Shown here: positions 11,423 to 23,194 of the stretch, piece after piece
Layout of the letters: every line of letters begins with the position of its first letter
How positions within the stretch are numbered: position 1 is the stretch's first letter
Assembly (NCBI GenBank): GCA_036936605.1
Contig: JAUPFV010000004.1
Span: 121,074,852-121,138,851, forward strand
Source: Limnanthes douglasii subsp. nivea
Lineage: Eukaryota; Streptophyta; Magnoliopsida; Brassicales; Limnanthaceae
Length of the DNA stretch: 64,000 nucleotides
Reading direction: 5' to 3'
Program-made: the position numbers and the translations under genes
Notes under the pieces: generated by a model
The model's input: only the letters and a program-made list of their open reading frames with translations
Databases searched by the model: none
What the model was told of the DNA's origin: nothing

Positions 11423-12108
11423 TTAGTATGTTCCAACATTGACGTATCCAATACCCAGTCCTTCAAGGAGAACGATATATAGAAGCTCACCCGAAGCATT
11501 TGTTTGATTGACCTCGACCTTTTGCTTGCAACGAAGTGTCCATTTAGCCAGCCAGTGGACGACTCTATTCTGATTTCGGGAAATAAACTTTAAGGTTATA
11601 TCTGGGTGGATCATTCTTCTGTAAATGGATAATAATCGGGTCAGATACCAAAGGCTCTTCCCTTTGGCCATTTGGCCAAATAATCGATTAAAGTTTGATT
11701 GTCGGACTTAATATCAACCTTCGACCAACTTCTTTCTCTGCACAATAACAAACCTTCAAGAAGAGCAAGAGTCTCAGCCAGCATTGGAGTCATCTTCCCA
11801 AATATTTTGCCAAGACCTAATCCAATATCACCTTCATGATTTCTGACAATCATTCCACCAGAGGCTTCACCAATGCGAGAACAAGCTCCATCAACATTTA
11901 GTTTCAGTCTACTGTCAATAGGATGTATCCACTTCAGGTAAGTTTGCTTTTGATACTTATCATAAATTGAGTTGCATCCAAGAGTAGTGACTGCATCCAT
12001 TGCTTTAAACCAATGTTTTTTAGTTAGTTTAGCGTCCAGACTACATATAATTCTGTTAATGTAAGTAAGAGCAGAATCAGTAGAAATAAACTTATTTTTA
12101 AATTTCAT
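11423..12108 (-). pseudogene. LINE ORF2 C-terminus: RNase H domain
   Basis: Two overlapping frames (11641-12108 and 11423-11671) together give an RVT_3-type RNase H: LKLNVDGACSR carries the first Asp, AETLALLEGLLLC a Glu, DIKSDNQTLIDYL another Asp, and the tail reads NRVVHWLAKW (usually AHxLA). Many plant L1 elements carry such a domain after zf-RVT. A frameshift at about 11650-11670 separates the halves. Confidence 0.85.
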
Positions 12109-12132
12109 ATCATTTCTAGATTTCCATATAGT

Positions 12133-12813
12133 CTAGCATATAATGGAGGGAACACCATGCGTAATATGAACTTTTAGACTAGAAAACCAGAACCATTCTC
12201 TAATCAGGTGAGTTAAACTCGTGTAGTACTCAATTTTAATATTGAAAAGAAGACTATAATGCATCCAGATAGTCCAAGCATACTTGCAACTAACAAATAT
12301 GTGATTTCTGCTTTGACAACTAGAACATAATATGCATTTTGAAGCTAAGCTGACATATCTAAATTGCAGAGTAGTATCAATAGGTAAGAATTTTTTTACA
12401 AGTTTCAATAAAAAGAAGGAGAACTTCGTGGGAGTTAGCTGATTTCAGATATTCTTGTATAGGGATGATTTGTTAAAATGATGTCTGATGTTATTCCATG
12501 TGTGACTAGTGTTGAAGTCTAAACTAGGAGAATTTTCCCATATCATCTTGTCAGCTTTAGAAGAGTCGATCTTGAACGAATTAATCTGCTTAACTCTCTC
12601 TTCACTTAGAAAACTACTCAACAAGGCAATGTCCCAACTGTTGCCTTTCCAAAAAGAATTAACTTTTTGATCCAAGTACCATAGTTTAGCATCAGGGCTA
12701 TTAGGGTCCATGTTTGGAGCTTGGTTGTGCCAATTCTCCAACCAAAAATCCATCTCACCACTGCCAAGTAACCAACTCAGATTAGATTCAGCAATATCTT
12801 TAATGTTTGCCAA
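12133..12813 (-). pseudogene. LINE ORF2: linker and zf-RVT region
   Basis: Frame 12445-12813 has the post-RT linker (SWLLGSGEMDFWLENWH). Frame 12133-12408 has the zf-RVT block: LPIDTTLQFRYVSLASKC, then CSSCQSRNHIFVSC with Cys/His spacing typical of this finger, then WTIWMHY. A frame break near 12410-12445 separates them. Confidence 0.85.
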
Positions 12814-12841
12814 ACGTTTTCAAGTAATTGTACCAGGCTTT

Positions 12842-14836
12842 TTAAAATTTGAGAGGGTAATTGCCTTTATTATAAATATCATTCATCAGTTTAGACCAAA
12901 ATCTATCTTGCTTTCTATAATTGGACCAAAGGTTTTTAGAAATGGTAGTTTGAATATCAACAAGTCTTCTGATATTCAGACCACCCTCATCAAAAGGCCT
13001 GCAAAGATTTTTCCAAGCAGTCCAGTGAGTGGTCTTAATATCAAACTTTGATTTCCATAAGAATTTATTAAAAGTTTTTTCAAGTCTATTGATCACACTT
13101 TGAGGGATTAGAGTGTTATACATCCAGTAATAAGGAATTAACATTAGAATAGAAGAGATCGAAGAAAGTCTTCCCCCAAATGGAAAGTATTTGTTGTCCC
13201 AGATTGTTATTTTTCCATTGATGTTGTCTAACATCTTACTGAAGTTCTTTGCTTTATTGTTGCAGGTCAGATTAACACCTAAATAACTGATAGGGAGGTG
13301 GTCAGCCTTGAATCCAGTGCTTGTTTCCAACGCTTGAATTCTACTTTGAAGAAGGCTCTTTGAGGTGATAATTTAAGTCTTTTCTTTGTTTATCACTTGC
13401 CCAGAAATCAGTTGGTATCTGTCTATGAAACAACTAAGAAAATGTATAGATGAATCCATACTGTTAGTAAAGACTAAAATTCCATCTGCAAAAGAGATGC
13501 TAGGAATAATAATAGATGATCAAGAAGCAAAATGCATAGTTTTATTCAGATTATATAGATTAACAAGACCCTTGAGGAGCACTTCTTCACTGATTATAAA
13601 AATGCTTGGGGACAAGGGGTCCCCTTGCCGCAAACCTCTAACAGTCTTGAAAATACCATAGGTCTTCCCATTAACCAAAATAGAAATACTAATATCCTTA
13701 ATTATATCATTGATAAGATTTATAAATTTACTAGAAAAGCCAAATAGAGATAAAACCTTAAGGATAAAGGGAATATACATCATATCAAAAACCTTTGACA
13801 TATCAAGCTTGACCATAATATTGCCTTTAGCAGGCTTTGTGTTCGTATCAAAAGCCAATTCTCTTGCAACCATAATATTCTCATGAATAGAACGGTTCTT
13901 GACCAAAACACCCTGAGTGCAAGAGATGATCTTAGGGAGGATATTAGAAAGTCTAGTATTAATTAGTTTAGAAAGGATATCGTTAGTCAAGGAACAAAGA
14001 CTAATAGGCCGGTAATGGTTCCAAAAACTGGGATTAGATGTTTTTGGAATAAGGCACAATCCAGTAGCAAAAATCTCATTTGGGATCTTACTACCAGACA
14101 TGAAAGAGTTTAAAGCCTTTAGCAGATAATATTTTATGATAGGCCAACAAGTTTTATAAAAAATAACGTTATACCCATCGATACCAGGTGCACTATTAAA
14201 ATTCATAGAGTTTAGAACATCCCAAAGCTCTTCAGCATTTGTAGCTTTCATCAATGAGACATTTTCATCATTTATGACCAGATTAAGAATAGAAGACATT
14301 AAGTCATCTTGCATACACTGCTCCTCTTCTTTCTTAGAGTTGTAAGGTTTCTTTGAGTAGACATTTTTGAAATACTTTTCAGCAGAGACTCCAATATCAT
14401 CAACATTATAAAGCCAATTTTCTCCATCCTTGATGACAGTAATGGCATTCTTTCTTCTCTTCTTAGACACATATGCATGAAACATTTTAGTATTGTTGTC
14501 ACCGTCAATTAGCCAAGAACTATAAGCCTTTTGCTTCCAGAAAACCTCTTCGTTTCTAAGGGCATGCAAATAGAGACTGTTAGATTTCCCAAGATTCATT
14601 TCAGTAGATTGATTGTTATAGATAGAATGAAGCAACTCAGCTTCCTTAACATTGTTTTCTATCTCTTTTACTTTAGAAAAAACATTTCCAAAACAGTTTT
14701 TATTCCAAGCTTTAAAGCAACTTTTAAGTCTCTTTAACTTAAACCAAAAAACCTCATTAGGAAAGCCACCGGTGTTTAAATTCCAGCTCTTTTCTACAAC
14801 ATCAAGAAATGAAGGGTCATTTATCCACACGTTCAT
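12842..14836 (-). pseudogene. LINE ORF2: reverse transcriptase
   Basis: Frame 13520-14836 covers RT motifs: NSAPGIDGYN, LIPK, NHYRPISLCS, KLDMSKVFD (family usually KLDMxKAYD) and GLRQGDPLSPSIF. After an in-frame TGA (13520-13522) the same frame continues with SISFADGILVF (13481-13492 region), where FADD has become FADG, losing one catalytic Asp. A TAA near 13377 follows, then 12842-13330 with LPISYLGVNL, FPFGGRLSSI and FNKFLWK, the post-RT thumb region. RT is therefore doubly dead: stops and an active-site change. Confidence 0.93.
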
Positions 14837-15537
14837 GAACTTGAAGCTCTTATTATTGACATTAGAGCAATTAGAATGATAGCAGATATCAAGATGAGAG
14901 CATGGTTAGAACAAGTCCTGACCATGTGAAGAATCTGAGTTTTGTTAAAAATATTGGTCCAGTTAGAGTTGAACAAGACTCTGTCAAGCCGCTTCCATTT
15001 TAAACTTCTGTTCCAAGTGAACTTAGGCCCCAAGTAACCTGCATCCTCCAATTGACCATCATTGATGGTTTGCATGAAGTTATCCATGCTATTTTGATCA
15101 ATATGCTTGCGACCAATATGTTCATCAGAAGTAGTGATAACATTAAAGTCCCAAACCACTAGCCAACCATGATTAGTCTTAGAAATCAACTTCAACTAAT
15201 CCCATAAGTCTAACCTAAGCAACCTGTTACACTTGGCATAGACAACAGATAAATGAAATACAATTTTATCATTAGTACAAACTTCCAAGTTAAGGCATTG
15301 ATCATGATTAATCATGATGTTAATTCTTAGATCAGGCATCCAAAATACCCAAATTTTATTAGAAGTATTAAAAAAACCCGTAAAACCCAACAAATAAGCA
15401 ATATTAGAAATATTTTCAGAATTAGTCAAAGGCTCTTGAATCGCCAAGATACTAATCTTATCTTTGAAAATCATGTCTTTCAGTCTCCTGATAGTTTTAT
15501 TAATACCACGCAGGTTCCAATTAATGATCTTTATCAT
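14833..15537 (-). pseudogene. LINE ORF2 N-terminus: AP-like endonuclease
   Basis: ORF2 starts at ATG 15537. INWNLRGIN and IQEP (metal-binding Glu) are seen in 15196-15537. An in-frame TAG at 15196-15198 interrupts it, then the same frame continues with WLVVWDFNVI (family GDFN, here WDFN), KFTW, RLDRVL and SNHALILIS (family SDHxP, here SNHAL). A further frameshift near 14880-14900 leads into the RT frame. The last two motif changes hit conserved catalytic positions. Confidence 0.88.
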
Positions 15538-16807
15538 TGTCAGATAAAGATTTTTGTTTCCTGTTTATTCCTCCATACTTGAGAGATTTCATGATCTTAA
15601 TGCTTGATTTCTTGAGTTTCTTTGCTGACTTGAGTTTTTTTTCCTGGATGGTACTAAACTCCTGGGCTATATATGATTTCTCTTTGTTCAGTGGGGAATG
15701 TTGAAGGCTCCCGATATTTGCTTGGATTGGAGAATTAAAGCATGATATGTAGTTTACAACATCATGAAGATCTTGTTTACCACTTTGAACTTGCAAATGT
15801 TGTATACGTCTATAATTTCAGCATTTTAAGGAATATTTTCATCAAAGCTTTTATGAATATCGTTATTCATAGAGATAGAGTTATCCTGGGTCTTTTCTTT
15901 ATGCAATTTGTCTTTTGAATACTTTTCTTTCTCCTTTCGATGAACAATTATAGATTTCACAATAGGAACGAACTAAGAATTTGAACTAACAACTTCATTA
16001 TCAACCATCTCATCTAAATTAACAACACTTTCTTTTTCTTTATCAATCTGGGCTTCTATCTTCTTGAAATGCAGTAGAACCTCTTGAGTAGGAGACTTAG
16101 TTTTTTTTCTTGCAATCTTCAATTTTATGGCCCAAATGAAAACAAGAATTACAGTAAGCAAGAAATTTTTTGTATTTAACATTAATCCAACACCCATCAT
16201 TGGGACCAAAACCAATCCATATTTGAATATGAATCTTCATAGATAAATCCAGCTCTATTAATGTATAGGCTGAGTTTTTAAATGCTCTGTTATCTTCTGG
16301 TACTTCAATTTTGTAAGAATTTCCTAAAGTAGCAGCAATTTCACACATGAATCCAACATTGTAAAGATATTCCGGGATTTTTTCAAACTTAGTCCATACC
16401 AGAACCGTTGGATTCTCAAATTTAGGATGAAAGTCAGGTGACCAACGCAAGATTCGCACTGTAGAACTTCCAACCTTCCAAACGTACATGGACCACATTT
16501 TACAAAAATCTTCATTCAGTTCGAATTCCATGAAAAAAAGTTGAGAATCCAAGTTTGTAGTTTGAAACTTTCCTTTGAATTTTAAAGAATTGAAGAAGGC
16601 TTCCAAAACAGATTTCTTTGGCAAACCTAGAGAGAACTTTCCGATTAGAGTAACTTTAGCATTCAACAACAGCGAGTCTTTGATTTCTTTAGAAAATTGA
16701 ACATATATATGGTCTGACTTCCTAACAATACTCTCTGGTTTAAAGTTTATTTCATGATCTTTTGAATTATGGTCTTTACACAGATCCACAGAAGATTTCT
16801 TCTCCAA
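15521..16807 (-). pseudogene. LINE ORF1 (DUF4283-like, zinc knuckle)
   Basis: The main frame 16097-16807 has a DUF4283-like N-terminal region (FSLGLPKK, FMEFELNEDFCKMW, LRWSPDFHP, VLVWTKFEKIPEYLY) and a perfect CX2CX4HX4C knuckle (CNSCFHLGHKIEDC). A shift in an A8 run at about 16103-16110 moves the sense into frame 15973-16215 (KTKSPTQEVLLHF), and a lysine-rich C-terminal part follows in 15521-15796. The true start is probably further upstream (EDDFPSLF in another frame near 16830). Its TAA overlaps the ORF2 ATG by 17 nt. Confidence 0.85.
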
Positions 16808-17035
16808 ACTTTGATCAGTTTTTCTCTGTTTTTATTTTGAAATAGAGATGGAAAATCATCTTCGAACAAAGCATTGTTTTTTTATCTCCATGATATCAAA
16901 AGATCAACAAATCATAAAGAACAAGAGAGAAGAAGAAAATGAAAGAGAAGATAAGGATTATTTCGCCGGAGAAGCCATCAGAATCTTGGAGAAGAAGCCT
17001 CTATTTTTTCTGCCATATAAACTTTTTATTTATTT

Positions 17036-17584
17036 GTAAAGAAAAAGTTTAAATACAGTTTTCTAAATTTTTGGTTTTTTTTAATTAGGATCGATATTAT
17101 GTCATCGATCAAACCATCAGATATTGGTTTTAATAATTTTTTATTTTCTTTTCTCACATGCCATTAAACCATGAGCTATTGTTACTAAGTAATTTTATAT
17201 AAATAAAAATTGAAAAAAATAACAATATCATTTTCTTTTTCCTCACAGTTCTTTTTTATAATCTTTTTTTAAACCCTAAATCAAAATTTTATGTTTTTTA
17301 TATTACCAAATCTATTAAAAAATATAATCATTTTTAGATCAAGTAGTGACTAAGCAAAAACAAGAAGCGGTCGTCGACCGACGGTCCATATCTCTACTAA
17401 GCGAAAAATCGCTCACTGCTGCAAATAGCCCAGAGGAAGAGAAGCAAGCTACATTTGCCTAATTTGATAGGTATAACATTGCAAGCAAATAGAACACAGA
17501 GCTTACCGTTTGTTTTTATTAGAGTTTCAAACTTGTTTTAGTCGGTCCTAAGGGATAACCTTGTTGCTTACTTGCTATATATCC
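17036..17584. other. AT-rich stretch between LINE and Copia LTR remnant
   Basis: No gene is seen. It may include the decayed 5' part of the Copia LTR that ends at 17765. A small GC-richer patch with a near-palindromic GGTCGTCGACCGACGG core lies at about 17368-17384. Confidence 0.4.
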
Positions 17585-17765
17585 GACTATAAAACAACAT
17601 TGCTCGTATACTGCTAAAAGATTCATGAACTTCAACTGTGGATACACATACACAAACATGATAAAAACAAGTACGTTTTTGGTTTTTTTGCTTTCCTTTA
17701 TATTTCAATCTAACATATATATATATAATTGATTGACTTGTAAGTATTAAGCCCTAAAATTTACA
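17585..17765 (+). repeat. 5' LTR remnant of the Copia element
   Basis: Aligns by eye with 23030-23194: CTCGTATACTGCTA, ACACAAACATGATAAA, ACAAGTA and the CCCTAAA ... TACA end. The start of this LTR could not be placed. Confidence 0.65.
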
Positions 17766-17780
17766 ATTGATATCAGAGTC
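17766..17780 (+). other. Copia primer-binding site, degraded
   Basis: ATTGATATCAGAGTC immediately after the LTR end TACA. The usual form is ATTGGTATCAGAGCC (initiator tRNA-Met). Confidence 0.65.
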
Positions 17781-18077
17781 TGCTTAATAAGATCAGAATA
17801 TTAATTGACTCGATGATATATCTCCAAAAATCAATTTTAATTATTAGTTAAGTTTTTTTGGAATTCTGTTTTATGATTTATCTTATGATGCTAAAGATAC
17901 ATGTTTTGGATTTTGGATTAAAAACTATATACAAACATGTATTAGGGTTTATGTTATATAAATTGATTGCTTGTTTATATAGTTGATTAAACATGACCAA
18001 ATTTTGAAAGTATGGATTTTTAGAATTTTTAATTAAGTATAAAATTGGTTTTTTTTTTAATTCAGGAAATTGAAAGA

Positions 18078-19172
18078 TGATGCAACGGAATGGCGAAAAG
18101 AAAGAACAATAGATGAAAAACTAATCCAATGATAACATGATAGATGAAACCATAATCTGAGGATAACATGATATATGAAATCTTAAAGTATATATTATTC
18201 TAAAAACTTATTGAAACTTAAGGCATATGAAGCTTTATATAAGAACCGCTCGAAACCCTAAATTAGAATACAAGGAAATAAAATAAATGTCTTAAAATAA
18301 AATAAAATAAAATTTTAATACAATTATATTTAAATAATATAAGATATTTGAATGAAATAAAATAAAATTAAAAAGATTTTTATTTGAACTTCTAGGCTAC
18401 ATCATCCTCACCTCATTGACAAGAATTCGTCCTTTAATTTACAACACCATCACCATCAACAATCAATTTGTTTTTTATTTGTTACATTGGGAATTATAAT
18501 TGTTGACCTTATTAGAATAAGATAAATTCTTCTCCAGTGCTCCTTATTTGAATTCACATTGAAGGCATTCAGTTGATGAAACATGCCGATGTCCAGTTGA
18601 TGAAAAAAATTGGTTTTGAAAACCTCTTCATAGCCTGAGACAGCATCTCGATAAGCAAGTTTTACCTTGATCTGACGATTGCTAGCCACTTTAAACTCCT
18701 CCAGTAACCGGATAATACGACCGTCGTTGAACATAGATGGTCATGAATGTTGTTCTCTTCTTTAGACCTTTGAATCAGATGAAATCAAGATTTAGAAACA
18801 TGTTTGCCCCGTAGCAGGAACTAAGGCTTTGATACCAACCGATGCAGCGGAATGACGAAAAGAAAAAATAATAGATGAAATCTTAATAAAAGGATAACAT
18901 GATAGAGGAAACCATAATCCAAAGATAACAATGACTGGAATTTTCAAAGATAAAAAATATATCATTCCAAAAACTTATTTAAAACTTAAGGCATATGAGG
19001 CTTTATATAAGAGCTTCTCAAAACTCTAAATTACAATACAATGAAATAAAATAAATGTCTTAAAATAAAATAAAACCAAATATTAATACAATTAGATTTG
19101 AATAATATAATTTATTTCAAAAAAATAAAATAAAATAAAAAAGATTTTTGTTTGTCCTTCTGAGCTACATCA
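18078..19172 (-). mobile_element. Small non-autonomous LTR element, 1.1 kb
   Basis: Two direct repeats of about 330 bp (18078-18404 and 18840-19172) flank 435 bp. On the minus strand the 5' LTR is at right, followed by PBS TGGTATCAAAGCC (18837-18825), an internal region, a purine tract GAGGTGAGGA (18414-18405) and the 3' LTR. LTR ends are TGATG...CATCA (CGATG at 18840). Flanks AAAGA (18073-18077) and AAAGG (19173-19177) look like a 5-bp target duplication with one change. It sits inside the Copia element just after its PBS. No gag or pol. A solo LTR of this family is at 51719. Confidence 0.88.
18456..18734 (-). CDS. Short ORF inside the small LTR element, unknown
   Basis: 92 codons from ATG at 18734, about 90 nt after the PBS, filling most of the internal region. 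It is rich in charged residues at first (RLLEEFKVASNRQIKVK, then YRDAVSGYEEVFK, then EHWRRI) and ends in hydrophobic text. I recognise no gag, protease or known domain. It may be chance, or a remnant of a gag-like or captured reading frame. No frame damage is visible but the length is modest. Confidence 0.35.
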   Translation of the reverse strand: MFNDGRIIRLLEEFKVASNRQIKVKLAYRDAVSGYEEVFKTNFFHQLDIGMFHQLNAFNVNSNKEHWRRIYLILIRSTIIIPNVTNKKQIDC

Positions 19173-20765
19173 AAAGGTCATCACAATGAGCTGGTACATC
19201 ACCATTGCAATGTCGCTGTATGTGACACGGTGTCGGGACGTTCATATGTGTCACTATATGAAGACTTTATAACAGTAGCAACTTCACGACACTTATACGT
19301 GTCACCGTTGTGATAGCCATAAAGTGGTCGTAGTGTTGTGACGCTCCACAACATTTCCGCAACGACGACCTCATGGTTGTAGATTTGTCTTCAGTCATTT
19401 TTCTTTTTGTTATTATGCAGGTGTGTTTGTTGTCCTAAACCCTTTTTCAAACCTATAGTAAACCATTAAGTTTTAATATATTTTAATTAATTAATTTGGT
19501 ACGTATAACATTACATGTTTATGCGTGATGTCATGCTAAATGTTTATGAGGTGTACATTTATGTTTCCATATTATGTATGTGTTATGTTTTAAATGTATG
19601 ACCTTTAGAATGTGAGAGTGATGACCCATAAATGTGGAGCATTTAGACCCTGTAATGTATATAGTGATGCATGCATATCTAATGATTATTTGTTTTCAGG
19701 TTTGGAGTTTAAATGACAAGGATCTTCTTTTATGAATTTGAATTTTTGAAGGGATATTTTAGCTTATGGAGATCGTTTCCGATTTTATAGTGTAATAAAA
19801 TACAACATAAAGATCTTTTTAGTTAGAATGCCATGGACGTTTCATATGCTCTTACTTTGGAACAATATGACAGACTGGTCATGCCAACCGAATGGCCTCC
19901 GTCAGTGTGATCCTTACATAAATGAGGTTTTGGTGCTCCTTGCCAATAACCAATAGTTATACATGTAGGTACTCACATAAAAACTATGCACATTTTTTTG
20001 TAAAGGTGAACAAACTGTTTCCTGATGTCGTTGCTGCGTTCATAAGCCGCATATTCACACAAAACTTTAGTTTCTCACTTGATTTAGAGTTTCATTAAAC
20101 GTATATTTGATAAGGACCGAATTATCCGACATGCACATTAGACCGATGAAATATTGACTGGAAGTTACTTTGTAGTATAAACTCAATAAGTATGTAATAT
20201 TAAGAGTATCTTTTGTAATAATAAATACGTATAATAAATAAGTATGTTTAGTATTAGTGAATTAATAGGACGAAATAACCCATTATGAGTTATTCATGTA
20301 TGCTCATTAATTGTGTAAGCCTGAAGACCCAATAAAACTACTATATAAAGCCTCATGCTTATTTTAGGTAGGGGGTGGACATTTAATGAGAATCACTCAA
20401 TTTGTCTCTCTCTAGAATTAATATTTTATTTTCACTCTCTAACATCAACATAAGTCAAATCAAAATACATTTGACACTTTATCCCCTTGGATACTTTTGG
20501 CAACTTCAATATTAAGATAAAGTTTATCAATAAAAATATTGAGGAAACAATCTACATGAAGAAACCAAAGAACTTTATTTATGAAGATTCAAATCCAATG
20601 ACGTGTAGACTTAATTAATCCATTAAAAAGATTAAATAAGTACATTATCAATGGTATAATTAATTCATAAGAATTATCTGTTCATTTGGTTTTGATATGA
20701 CATATCTGGAAGATTTCGTGTATCATAAATTCATTGAGAGTAAAGTCATTTATTTAGTGTTGCGT
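19173..20765. other. Copia interior without recognisable genes
   Basis: 19185-19390 is GC-richer with repeated GTGTCAC-like words in both orientations (GTGACACGGTGTC and CGTGTCACCGTTGTG), possibly a small inverted-repeat element. Around 20320-20420 a TATATAAAG box precedes a CT-rich leader-like segment, which looks promoter- or LTR-like but has no partner copy here. No coding sense was found. Confidence 0.35.
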
Positions 20766-21145
20766 GTTGGTCGACTATTTATTTTAATGATATATAGGCC
20801 ATAGACTTTTAAAAGTCAGGTGATAATCCATTGACTATCCATTTTGGTGACATATAGTCCATGAACTTTCAAAAGTCCGGCAGTAGTCCCTAGACTATCC
20901 ATTTTGGATAAAGTTAGTCCCGTGCTCATGTTTATTAAGGGGACTAACCTTATCTAAAATAGAAAGTCAAATGACTAAATTTATCAAAAATGAATATTTG
21001 ATGGACTATATGTCACAAACATTGATAGTCAACACATGCATGGGACTAACTTTATTCAAACTGGGTAGTCCAAGTACTACCATCGTTCTTTTGAAAGTCT
21101 ATGGACTATCTGTCACTAAAGTCGATAGTCCAAGGAAGAGTTACT
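20766..21145. repeat. Foldback (long inverted repeat) element
   Basis: Left arm about 20815-20930 (GTGACATATAGTCCATGAAC, TTTCAAAAG, GATAAAGTTAGTCCC) is complementary to the right arm about 21030-21140 (GGGACTAACTTTATTC, CTTTTGAAAGTC, ATGGACTATCTGTCAC). The arms are roughly three-quarters identical by eye. Each arm and the centre are built of a unit of about 100 bp also repeated in direct orientation. The structure suggests a foldback or MULE-type MITE without coding capacity. Ends were not fixed. Confidence 0.65.
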
Positions 21146-21349
21146 ATTCAAAGCCTATGTTGGTGACAAACTATTTATCACAAATAATTTAGATTTATTA
21201 CATGTCATTAACGTTTTTCAATCATATAAATTTGACATGAACGTCTTATGTGTTGAGGCTTCCTATAAGCATTTTGGATCGGTCATTAAGAGCATGCTAT
21301 AATGTTATGGCTTGGAAAGTGAAAAAACTAGGGATACCCCCATAAAGAA

Positions 21350-22048
21350 AAAATATATGTTATCACTAATTCAATTCTCAAGACAAATTCATATATGCAT
21401 ATTATGTAGACATACCCATACACTTCGGTCGTTGAAAGTCTCATATATACTTAGGTGTGTACCAAACCAAATATATCATTTATAGTAGCAGTATTGAAGA
21501 GTTAATTGAGAGCAATACAAGAGTTACACATTGAAAAATACTCGAAACGGTCCTTTAGTATTTGAAAAGGAGCATAAATTACGGGATAACATACAAAAAA
21601 TCAGATAAAATAGATATAGTAAGCTATATATATATATATATATTGATTGTATTGACACAAGATTATGCACATGCGGTGATGTATACATTATGTTTGAAGT
21701 TTCTATCTCGTAGAAGAATATAAAACAAACTCTTATCATAACCTTCACAATAAAATATGACTATGTGACATATTTTGAGACTTTGAACCACATACTATGA
21801 CTCGTGATTTTTTTTTTCTTCATAGAATTTTATAAATGAAATAATTTGAAAGACCACTCATGATTTAATGTGATAATAAATCAACTTCCATATTATTAAA
21901 CATTCACAACAATTCAAGTAAGTTTAAACACATAAATATCATATCAGGGTTGACCATATCGACACAAACTCCATGGTTGCAGATATTTTTACTAAGACAT
22001 TTCCACCCCTATTATTTTGTGAACATAATATACATGAGTGTCCTTAGC
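21350..22048 (+). pseudogene. Copia pol remnant (RT end/RNase H)
   Basis: At 21420-21495 the plus strand reads PYTSVVESLIYT, stop, VCTKPNISFIVAVL, matching the conserved Copia block usually seen as YASAVGSLMYA..CTRPDIA. At 21952-22048 it reads DHIDTNSMVADIFTKTFPP then LLFCEHNIHECP, the C-terminal end of Copia RNase H. Between them frames are lost. Earlier pol domains were not found. Confidence 0.7.
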
Positions 22049-22497
22049 TTATAGAGTACTTAAATTCAGTATGAATATAATTTTAATTATAGTATAGCTT
22101 TTCCAATACTGTTTTAAATTTTATTAATGTTTGATTATTGTACGCATACTATTTGGTTAAGTAATACAATGATTGAATTGTTCCTATTTGTTGAATATAA
22201 TTTTTATTTAGAAATTTCAAATTCAGTACAATATGACTGGTTGGAAACTGACACACAATGTTTACGAGTTTATGTCATTTTTATGTTGTATTGTATGAGA
22301 AGCCAGATCTCATTTATTTGTTAGTTAGCAATGCTATTATTGTGGGTACCATGTCGTACATATAACTTATAATAGTTCCTCCTTAGTTCTTTGTTGACAA
22401 TCATCTAAAGTGATAGAATATGTTATATTGTCAGTAAAACAACAGTGCACACTTTGGTGGATACACTTCATTACATGAGATTATCTACGTGAGAGCT

Positions 22498-23194
22498 TGT
22501 AAGAATATCCTAAATTGGAATGTCTCATCCATGTTGATTTAATATATCAAAATTATTGTAATTATAAGTCAAAATAATTTAAATATAATCAACAAGTAGT
22601 TTATTAGGTTGATATGTAATTAAGGCACTCTCATATAATATAAAGTGTATATATTAGTTGGATTGATGTAGGATACCATCAATCTAATACTATTAATATA
22701 TGGTCCTAAGAGTCCAATAAGGTTATGATCCGTATTGGATACGAGACCATTAAATTTTGGTCGTAATACCCTGTCGGGTAAACTTCGTGAAGTATAGATA
22801 CTATTAAGAATATATACACATGAATATATCCACTATTGTATCCAAGTAAATTCACAAGTACGTGGATATAAATATGGATGAAATAAAAACAATAATAATA
22901 TCGTATTATTTTTTCTCACGCAGAATTTTTCAGAATCGATATCTCTCTAAACTATATATCAAAAGTTTGTATTTTTTTTATTAGCCATAACATATAATCA
23001 TTATTCATTCAAGTGACTATAAGTTAACATATCTCGTATACTGCTAGATGGTCTGTGACCTTCATTTTATGTTATGTTGCTGATACATATACACAAACAT
23101 GATAAACACAAGTATATATATATACACACATATTTCTTCAATATATATATATATATATGAATGATATTTAGAGATTAAAACCCTAAACTCTACA
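22498..23194 (+). repeat. 3' LTR of the Copia element
   Basis: Starts TGTAAGAATATCCTAAATTG after a purine-rich GTGAGAGC tract (a degraded Copia PPT plus LTR start) and ends CCCTAAACTCTACA at 23194. Length 697 bp. It contains an (AT)n run at about 23113-23160. Confidence 0.75.

Larger units (their letters stand above)
11185..17035 (-). mobile_element. L1-type LINE with RNase H, nearly full length, inactive
   Basis: On the minus strand: 5' leader (about 17035-16810), ORF1, ORF2 (endonuclease, RT, zf-RVT, RNase H), a 3' UTR of about 230 bp with AATAAAA, and a short A run (T6 at 11185-11190 on the plus strand). The 5' boundary is inferred only from a plant-like leader (ATG at 16978 starting MASPAK then a stop). 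No target duplication was found. ORF2 is broken at five or more places. Confidence 0.92.
17585..23194 (+). mobile_element. Decayed Ty1/Copia element carrying nested insertions
   Basis: The 5' LTR end (CTCGTATACTGC ... CCCTAAAATTTACA, to 17765) matches the 3' LTR end (to 23194). A PBS-like site follows the first, and pol scraps precede the second. The internal region has been invaded by an LTR element (18078-19172) and contains a foldback repeat (20766-21145). Pol survives only as RNase H-side text at 21350-22048. The LTRs are strongly diverged, so the element is old. Confidence 0.7.

Noticed and set aside
20318..20420. TATATAAAG box followed by a CT-rich leader
   Set aside because: Looks promoter-like but no coding sequence follows and no second LTR copy was found, so no promoter is called.
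23113..23160. (AT)n runs here and at about 21625-21645
   Set aside because: Ordinary microsatellites in AT-rich DNA, no structural role evident.
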